Below the pieces are notes generated by a model. The model was not told where the DNA came from and did no database searches. It saw only the letters and a list, made by a program, of their open reading frames with translations. From assembly GCF_900188405.1 (NCBI RefSeq), contig NZ_FZOF01000034.1:27498-91497 (forward strand): a DNA stretch of 64,000 bases, written 5' to 3'. Position numbers and translations under genes: made by a program. The stretch is from Actinacidiphila glaucinigra (lineage in GTDB: Bacteria > Actinomycetota > Actinomycetes > Streptomycetales > Streptomycetaceae). This document shows positions 58,386-64,000 of the stretch, one piece after another (positions within the stretch are counted from its first letter, which is position 1; the number at the start of each line of letters is the position of its first letter).

Positions 58386-60145
58386 CGGGAGGCCCGTCCC
58401 GGCGCGCCCGACACCACTGCGGCATGCGTGCGCAGCGCGTCCAGGGCACTCTGGCACGCCGCCACGATCCGCGCGTTCTCCGCCGTGTCGCGAACGGCGA
58501 TCCGGACCGTCCGCCCCTCGTACGCCGGGGACATCGGCGACAGGTCACGCAGGAACACCCCGTGCCGCCGGCACTCGCGCACCAGCCGCGCCGCGCTCGG
58601 TCCGTCCGGCGGCAGGGTCACCGTGAGGAAGTTCGCGACCCCCTCGTCGACCGAGGAGAATCCGTCCAACTCCTCAAGGTCGTACGCCAGTCCCCGGCGC
58701 AGCACATGGGTGCGGGCCCAGCACTCCGCGTAGTACGCGGGGTCGCGCAGCGCCGTCACGGCAGCCAGTTGGGCCGGCAGGCTCACGGGCCACGGCGGCG
58801 TCCAGCGCCGCAGCTCCCCGGCCGTCTCCGGACCGGCCACCAGGTACGCGGCCCGCATCCCCGACAGCGCGTACATCTTCGACAGCGAGGTGCAGACCAC
58901 GACCCGGGCATCGACCGAGGCGAGCCCGGCAAGCGAGTCCTCCGGATCGGCATACCCCAGGTACGCCTCGTCGATCCACCACCGGGTCCGCACGGGCGAG
59001 GCCTCGATCACCGCGCGCAGCGCGTCGGCCGGGGCGTGGCGGCCGGTCGGGTTGTTCGGGTTGACCACGACCACGAGGTCATACCGTCCGTCGCCGGTCG
59101 TGGTGGCGAGCCGGGCCGGGTCGAGCAGCCAGCCGTCCTCCCGGCGCAGCCGGAGCCGGTCGACCCGGCAGCCGATCACCCGCTCGGTGACATGGGCGTA
59201 CTCCCCATAGCCCGGATCGAGCAAGAGCACCCGGCTGCTCGGCGTCAGCCACCGGCCGAACGCGCGGAAGATCAGATCGGACGAGCCCGCCCCGACGACC
59301 AGCGACTCCACCGGCAGCCCGCGGACCCCGGCGATCTCCTCGAGCAGTCCCTCCGCGCCCGTCGGCGGCGAGGTCCGGGCCGCCCACCCCGGATCCTCGG
59401 AGAGGACCGCGCGGACCCCTGGGGACGGCGGGAACCAGGCGTCCAGCACATCCGCCGCGACCACGTCGTGACGGCGTGTCAAGGTCCGGAAGTCGGTGCC
59501 GATCGCCGAGAAGAACGCCCCGCCGTGCTCGCAGCCGTCCGCACGCGGCGCGAACGGCACGTCCAGCCGCCAGTCCAGGCCCGTCCGCAGCCGCTCCAGG
59601 GTCCGGCCGTGACGCTCCGCGACCGTCCTCGTCAGCTCGGCCACGGAGCCGCTGAGGACCTCGAACGAGACTGCGCCCGAGCGGACCGTGCGCCCAACCG
59701 GCCGCAGGCCGGCGGCGAGGTACATGTCGAGCAGCTTGGTGCGTCCCATCGCCACCACCCGGCGGCCGCCCCGCGCGGCGACCCAGCGCAGCGCCGCATA
59801 CATGAGCAGTGGCGCCGCCGCGGTGGACCGCCAGTGCTCTTCGACGGTCAGGATGCGGATCTCGAACGGCGCCTCCTCGGTCAGGACCGGCAGCTCCTCG
59901 CGCGTCAGGTACTTGTCAAGTGAGTACCGGCCGACCCACGGCGGGGTGAGGCTGACGAAGCCGATCCGCGTCTGGCCGCGCGCGGCCACGAGATAGACGT
60001 TGTCGCCGTCGAGTCCGTCACTCAGCCTTCCCGACGGATCCACCGGATGCTGGCCGAGCTCCTCCGCGTACACGCGGTGGCGCAGTTCGTGGATCCAGTC
60101 GTGATCCCGAGGAGTGGCAGTGCGCAGTTGCAGGGCGTGGTCCAT
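58382..60145 (-). CDS. fusion: AHL-synthase-like GNAT acyltransferase plus PLP-dependent aminotransferase
   Basis: A 587-residue two-domain protein. Residues 1-190 resemble LuxI/FeeM-type GNAT acyltransferases: an N-terminal LRHRVYAEEL (23-30), DGDNVYLVAARGQTRIGFVS, FEIRILTVEEHWRSTAAAPL, LDMYLAAGLRPVGRTVRSGA. Residues about 215-570 are a fold-type I aminotransferase like HisC/CobD: GAGSSD (285-290), NPNNPTG (362-368), DEAY (392-395), PLP Lys423 in TSLSKMYALSGMR with Arg431. All catalytic residues are present. ATG 60145 follows AGGGGGA by six bases. The stop overlaps the CdsA-like start. Together they suggest transfer of an acyl chain, PLP chemistry and CTP activation in one pathway. Product unknown. 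Confidence 0.8.
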   Translation of the reverse strand: MDHALQLRTATPRDHDWIHELRHRVYAEELGQHPVDPSGRLSDGLDGDNVYLVAARGQTRIGFVSLTPPWVGRYSLDKYLTREELPVLTEEAPFEIRILTVEEHWRSTAAAPLLMYAALRWVAARGGRRVVAMGRTKLLDMYLAAGLRPVGRTVRSGAVSFEVLSGSVAELTRTVAERHGRTLERLRTGLDWRLDVPFAPRADGCEHGGAFFSAIGTDFRTLTRRHDVVAADVLDAWFPPSPGVRAVLSEDPGWAARTSPPTGAEGLLEEIAGVRGLPVESLVVGAGSSDLIFRAFGRWLTPSSRVLLLDPGYGEYAHVTERVIGCRVDRLRLRREDGWLLDPARLATTTGDGRYDLVVVVNPNNPTGRHAPADALRAVIEASPVRTRWWIDEAYLGYADPEDSLAGLASVDARVVVCTSLSKMYALSGMRAAYLVAGPETAGELRRWTPPWPVSLPAQLAAVTALRDPAYYAECWARTHVLRRGLAYDLEELDGFSSVDEGVANFLTVTLPPDGPSAARLVRECRRHGVFLRDLSPMSPAYEGRTVRIAVRDTAENARIVAACQSALDALRTHAAVVSGAPGRASR

Positions 60146-60657
60146 GCGTGTGTCCCCCTGAGACGGTCCGGCGTTCGCGCCCCAGCATGGAGGAGTCCGT
60201 CAGACGGCACCTGAGTACGCGTACTCAGCCGGACAACGGAGGAGTTGGAAATGCTCCAGGTCAGGGCCGAGTCCATGGGCAGGTGCCGAACCACCAGCGC
60301 CGGCCGCGCCTCGGCACTGATGTTCGGCCGCGCCGGCTTCCAACTCCTCCGGAAGCGAGCCCTTGTTCTCCGGGGTTCAGGCTGCCGTGGTCGGCGGGAC
60401 TCGACCGCTACACCTCGGTCTCGGTTCCAGGGTCGTCCCGGACGCACTTCATCGGCGCCCTCGCGACGCAGCGTGGCAACCACCGTGTGGAATTCACGGG
60501 GGGGTCGGCCCGGTGAACCATGATGCTTCCGCTGCGGTGATCACACGAGGCATCCCGTGATCATCGCATCGGCCAGGCCGATCCTTCCGTCTTGAGACAG
60601 GCAGCCGAGGCCCGGGGCCCTGCGGGGAATGCCGCCGTCCTCTGTCATGCTGCGTCC
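60146..60657. other. divergent intergenic region
   Basis: About 510 bases between the GNAT-aminotransferase gene and a divergent hypothetical gene; presumably the promoters of both. AGTACGCGTACT at 60212-60223 is a perfect 12-bp palindrome and a possible operator. No gene is supported. Confidence 0.45.
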
Positions 60658-61281
60658 GTGGCTACTCCTGGCTCCCGCACGAAGACGACCGACGTCTGGG
60701 CGCTACCCGAGGACGAACAAGACGTCGGGCAGCGCATCAGCGAAGCCCTGCCGCAATCCGGCTGGCTCTGCAGCCACCCCGGCCCGAAGGGCCTTCACCA
60801 GGTGCACCTGCATCCGTCGCTCGGGGAGGCCCTGAGCTGCGGTGGCCGGCAAGCGTTTCTGCTTCTGCCCGCTGGAGCTCGGGCACCGGGGGACGTCCTG
60901 GTGGACAAGGCAGTCGCCCCGAGGGCCGACTTCCGGCACTCGGCTGCCGTGCAGTTCCTTTCCTCACGCCGTCTTCGGAACGGCGAGGGCGAAGTCCTCG
61001 AAGCCGGGCGTCTCGCGGTGCGCTGGTTCGAACAGGAAGTCGGGCCTAAGGGCCATCAGGTCCTGACGCAGGAGACGAACCTCGCCTGGAAGGCCCTTCG
61101 TTTGGCGACCCGGCCAGCCATTGTTGAGAGCCCCCAGGGCCGACGAATCTCCGGGATGCGGATCGGCCCCGCCGCCCATGGCCTAGTTACCAGCAGCAGG
61201 ATGCTGCTGACACGAGGCGGTATCCAGCGTCTGCATCTGGCGGCGGCGCCCTCCACCGATCAGATACGGGGCAGCCATTAG
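60658..61281 (+). CDS. hypothetical protein
   Basis: A 207-residue protein: LPEDEQDVGQRISEALPQSG, WLCSHPGPKGLHQVHLHPSL, VRWFEQEVGPKGHQVLTQET, then NLAWKALRLATRPAIVESPQ and RISGMRIGPAA. No domain recognised. The leader TCTGTCATGCTGCGTCC before GTG 60658 looks like the compact promoters of leaderless streptomycete genes. The middle segment (GDVLVDKAVAPRADFRHS) is polar. It diverges from the GNAT-aminotransferase gene. Confidence 0.6.
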   Translation: MATPGSRTKTTDVWALPEDEQDVGQRISEALPQSGWLCSHPGPKGLHQVHLHPSLGEALSCGGRQAFLLLPAGARAPGDVLVDKAVAPRADFRHSAAVQFLSSRRLRNGEGEVLEAGRLAVRWFEQEVGPKGHQVLTQETNLAWKALRLATRPAIVESPQGRRISGMRIGPAAHGLVTSSRMLLTRGGIQRLHLAAAPSTDQIRGSH

Positions 61282-61369
61282 GCCCGATCAACCTGCGCAT
61301 ACGCGCATGCGCAGGCTTCGGTTTCGCGGGTGGCGTTGACCACTTCAGCACTGTGGCAGAGTCCTACCC

Positions 61370-61951
61370 ATGCGTACACCCGGACCGAGACGCGTCGCAT
61401 CGGGCCTTCTTCTGAGCACTGCCTTGACCCTGAGCGCCTGCAACCAGGAACACACAGGATCGACGGCGGCCAGCCCCGCCCCGAGCCTCAGCAGCCCCGC
61501 CTTCCCCTCACCCAGCGGCTCACCCGCCGGCCCGGCACCGGGCAATGTGGAGCCCGGCTCCCACGACGGAGCTCCGCACTACCGCGAGAACAACGGCTTC
61601 AAGATCCCAAAAGAGATGTCCTCCGCCAGTGAAGAGGCTGCCCGCGCGGAAGCCGCCCGCATCGAGCCCGTCCTCAAGCGGCTCTGGACGGCCAAGACGT
61701 GGGATGCCGAGAGTGTGCGCACGGCGCTGCTCAAACTCGGCTATCGAAACGAGGGTCCGGACAGCGAACAGGGGCGCGGAACACTCTTCGTGCGGGCCCA
61801 CGATCCCAACAGCAACCCAGGCACCAGCATCGCCCTCAACGTCCGGCAGGACGCCTGTGTGACCGCGTTCGTGCAGACGACCAACTACCAGGTCAGTGTC
61901 AACGGCCGGTTCCTGGAAACCGGCTGCTTCGAGCCGCGCGGCGGCCACTGA
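61370..61951 (+). CDS. putative lipoprotein
   Basis: A 193-residue exported lipoprotein: basic start MRTPGPRRVA, hydrophobic GLLLSTALTLSAC with the lipobox LSAC (Cys about residue 24), a Pro/Ser-rich linker, then a folded part (EPVLKRLWTAKTWDAESVRT, ALLKLGYRNEGPDSEQGRGT, LNVRQDACVTAFVQTTNYQV, FLETGCFEP) with two cysteines likely to pair. No enzymatic motif. ATG 61370 is the natural start. It is monocistronic as far as can be seen. Confidence 0.75.
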   Translation: MRTPGPRRVASGLLLSTALTLSACNQEHTGSTAASPAPSLSSPAFPSPSGSPAGPAPGNVEPGSHDGAPHYRENNGFKIPKEMSSASEEAARAEAARIEPVLKRLWTAKTWDAESVRTALLKLGYRNEGPDSEQGRGTLFVRAHDPNSNPGTSIALNVRQDACVTAFVQTTNYQVSVNGRFLETGCFEPRGGH

Positions 61952-62440
61952 TCGCCGGGGCCTCTGGGTTCACTCCGGTAAAACACGGCATGGAAGATGC
62001 AAGGTGGATCTGCACAGACGCGGCTTCGCGCGTGAGAGGTGACTTTTCACCTCGCTGGTCACGACCGCCGACAGATGCAGCCTCCGACCGCACCGGACAC
62101 CCCAGGTGTGCCCGGGCCTTCCGTGCTTGTGCTCCGCACGGTGGGCGCTGACGCCGCCTCACCCGCCCACGAGGGACGCTCCCCGCTGCCGCTCAACGCC
62201 GCGCCGGGCCCACCACCCGGCGCCCCTCCCCCACCCCTGGCCGGCGCAGCCCGGATGGCGCCCCGGAAGGCCGGGCTACTCGGGCTGGGTCACCGTCAGG
62301 GCCCATCGAATGCTCTCATCCGATACCTCGCCCCCCACCGAACACGATCCCCGCCCCGGAACGCCGACCGGGCACGCCACCGAGAACCCGGCCTCCTGCT
62401 CCCCCTGCCGACGCATCGTCGAGCGGGTTCAGTAGGGCGG
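61952..62440. other. intergenic between convergent genes
   Basis: About 490 bases, Pro- and Arg-codon-rich frames on both strands but no domain and no clear hairpin. No gene called. Confidence 0.35.
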
Positions 62441-63952
62441 TTACTGCGCGGGCTTCGACCGGGCGGGGCGGGGTGGTTGTCGGTCGGTGATTGCGTCGAG
62501 CGCGGCTCGGGCCGCGGCACGCACTTCGTCGTCAGGGGCGTTGGTCAAGGGGCGGACGAGGGTGTGGGCAGGTCGCGCGTCGAGTCCGAAGATGGCGAGG
62601 GCGTCGAGGGCGGCGGTCACTACGGTCCAGCTTTGGTGCCGGCCGGCCCACCTGAGGGTGTCCGTGATCACGGGTATTGCGATGGGGTCCTTCAACTCGG
62701 CCAGGCGTGACAGGTAGAGGCCGGCGGGGATGGGCGCGTGCGGGCGGTCGGGATCGATGAGTCGCAGGCCGTTGGCAAGGAGGGGGACGAGCCGGTCCGC
62801 CGCCTGTGGGTACCCGCCGACGCCGTAGAGGACCCGCCAGTCATCCATACCGCTTTCGAGGGAGCGGATCAGATCTGGGATGGCGCGGGGATCGCGATGG
62901 TCGGCCAGGGTCATGACCCCCTCTTGGTATGCCGTGCGAATGAGGGCGTTGTCGCTTGCCCAGACGTCCGGACCGTAGGCGGTGCGCAGGGTGGCCATGT
63001 GATCGTAGAGGGTGTCGAGGAGGAGCTCGGTGTCCTCGGGGGCAACCCTGAGACTGCCGCGCCACCACGCGCTGAATCCATCTTGGATGATGCGGGCCGC
63101 GGCCCAGTCGTCCGGGAGCAGGTCGAGCAGAGATGTCAGCACGGGACGGGGCAGGGGGCCTGGGAGGTCCTTCGCCATGGCGATGGCGTCGTATCGGGTG
63201 GCGGCGTCGGCACTGGTCAGCTGTGCGACGAGAAGGGCCGTACGATCCTCGATCCGGTCGCCCAGGACGGTGTGCAGGGTGCGCAGGACGCTGCTGAGCG
63301 GGGAGTGTTCCTGCCGGAGGTGGTCGGGATCGAACCAGTCGACGGCCAGGTGAGCGGGGCGCACCGTGGGGGCGACATCGCGGCCGCGGACGTACGAGGA
63401 CGATTGGCAGTATCCGCATCCGTCGCACGGCTTGACGGCGGTCGGCGTCACGGTGCTGCCTCGTAGAAGGGTGATCGCGCGAGGCGCGAGGTCGGCGGTG
63501 TCCCGGTCCGAGTCGATCAGGGTCCGGTGGGTGAGGGCCGAGAGCCGGACAGGGGCGTCGACGTGAGGCCGTTCTGGGCCGTCGATCAGGTCGTCCAGCC
63601 AGGTTGCCACGGTCGTCCTCGTCTCCGGCAGCCGGACGGCCAGACGCGCCAGCGTGCGGACGACCAGCAACCGCTCCACGATCCCGTCCTCGGCCGGCAG
63701 GCGCTCGGCCACGATGCGGGCGGCACGCCCGCCGTCAGCGAGGAAGAGACCGACGGCTTCGATCGCGTAGCGGCGCACCAATGGATCCGGGTCCGCCGTG
63801 TAACGGACGAAGGCCTCCGCCCGCTCGGCCATCTCGGCAGTGATGTCGACGTGAGCAGTCGACTCGACTCCCTCCACCGTCAACTTGACCCGGCCGTGAA
63901 GGACCGGGCTTGCAGGTAGGTACACGACTGGCTGTCGTGTGCTCTCCCGCAT
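62441..63952 (-). CDS. HEAT-repeat protein with a CxxCxxC segment
   Basis: A 503-residue mostly helical protein. HEAT-like pairs recur: DPDPLVRRYAIEAVGLFLAD, ERLPAEDGIVERLLVVRTLA, LADHRDPRAIPDLIRSLESG, TVVTAALDALAIFGLDARPA, LTNAPDDEVRAAARAALDAI. A loop near residue 175 contains KPCDGCGYCQSS, three closely spaced cysteines that could bind zinc or an iron-sulfur cluster and are unusual for a plain HEAT scaffold. ATG 63952 follows GCAGGGG. The 5' region beyond the gene ends with the window, so an upstream partner cannot be judged. Confidence 0.78.
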   Translation of the reverse strand: MRESTRQPVVYLPASPVLHGRVKLTVEGVESTAHVDITAEMAERAEAFVRYTADPDPLVRRYAIEAVGLFLADGGRAARIVAERLPAEDGIVERLLVVRTLARLAVRLPETRTTVATWLDDLIDGPERPHVDAPVRLSALTHRTLIDSDRDTADLAPRAITLLRGSTVTPTAVKPCDGCGYCQSSSYVRGRDVAPTVRPAHLAVDWFDPDHLRQEHSPLSSVLRTLHTVLGDRIEDRTALLVAQLTSADAATRYDAIAMAKDLPGPLPRPVLTSLLDLLPDDWAAARIIQDGFSAWWRGSLRVAPEDTELLLDTLYDHMATLRTAYGPDVWASDNALIRTAYQEGVMTLADHRDPRAIPDLIRSLESGMDDWRVLYGVGGYPQAADRLVPLLANGLRLIDPDRPHAPIPAGLYLSRLAELKDPIAIPVITDTLRWAGRHQSWTVVTAALDALAIFGLDARPAHTLVRPLTNAPDDEVRAAARAALDAITDRQPPRPARSKPAQ

Positions 63953-64000
63953 CTGAGCCCCTGCTAGGCAGGGGCTGGGACGCGTGACGCACGCCCCGCA

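Noticed and set aside
1..64000. CRISPR arrays, rRNA, tRNA, prophage structural genes, polyketide or peptide synthetase modules
   Set aside because: I looked for regular spaced repeats, conserved RNA cores and the large modular enzyme motifs on both strands and found none. A covariance-model scan would be needed to exclude a tRNA formally.

Overview
The window is very GC-rich, has strong G/C third-position bias, GTG as well as ATG starts, and genes typical of filamentous actinobacteria: an SsgA-family sporulation protein, an ECF sigma factor, a large LAL-type LuxR regulator, SpoIIE-type phosphatases, and HEAT-repeat and SMI1 proteins. It reads as Streptomyces or a close relative. The density of regulator/oxidoreductase pairs, broken genes and insertion-sequence scars suggests a chromosome arm rather than the conserved core. 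I saw no rRNA, tRNA, CRISPR array or origin.

Layout. 0-12.5 kb: a decayed VOC (glyoxalase-fold) gene, a flavin disulfide-reductase homologue lacking its redox disulfide, an ECF sigma factor, a divergent OhrR-type MarR regulator and esterase, a LAL regulator with an alpha/beta hydrolase, an SsgA-like protein and an SMI1 protein. 13-19 kb: an LLM flavin oxidoreductase, a cupin-XRE regulator with a His-rich methyltransferase, then three genes cut short (thioredoxin-reductase-like, FMN-reductase-like, ABC binding protein), the last ended by an IS1182-type transposase tail. 19-35 kb: htpG, then repeated modules of one regulator plus one enzyme or transporter (TetR/epimerase, TetR/MDR, HxlR, LysR/SnoaL/MDR, TetR/MFS/SDR). 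Several have visible operators. A PAS/GAF/PP2C phosphatase lies in the middle.

34.7-44.3 kb is a gene graveyard: a broken TIM-barrel gene, a nearly intact IS5-family element with 20-bp inverted repeats and a TTA target duplication, an AbiEii-type nucleotidyltransferase remnant behind an intact partner gene, a broken second PP2C phosphatase, pieces of a tyrosine integrase, a ThiF-like adenylyltransferase, IS3 and IS630 transposases and a TPR regulator. Within it survives an overlapping ribbon-helix-helix/Doc-like toxin-antitoxin pair whose toxin lacks the Fic catalytic motif.

44-64 kb: an MmyB-type XRE regulator divergent from an SDR, a secreted PA14/fibronectin-III protein, three HEAT/LRV solenoid proteins, two lipoproteins, two DHFR-fold reductases (one more lies at 40.6 kb), and a secreted glycine-rich RTX protein ending at a perfect 14-bp stem terminator. 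The most intriguing locus is 57.6-60.1 kb: a fusion of an acyl-homoserine-lactone-synthase-like GNAT domain with a PLP aminotransferase, translationally coupled to a CDP-diacylglycerol-synthase-like membrane protein. It is a candidate for making an unknown acylated amino or phospho-lipid.
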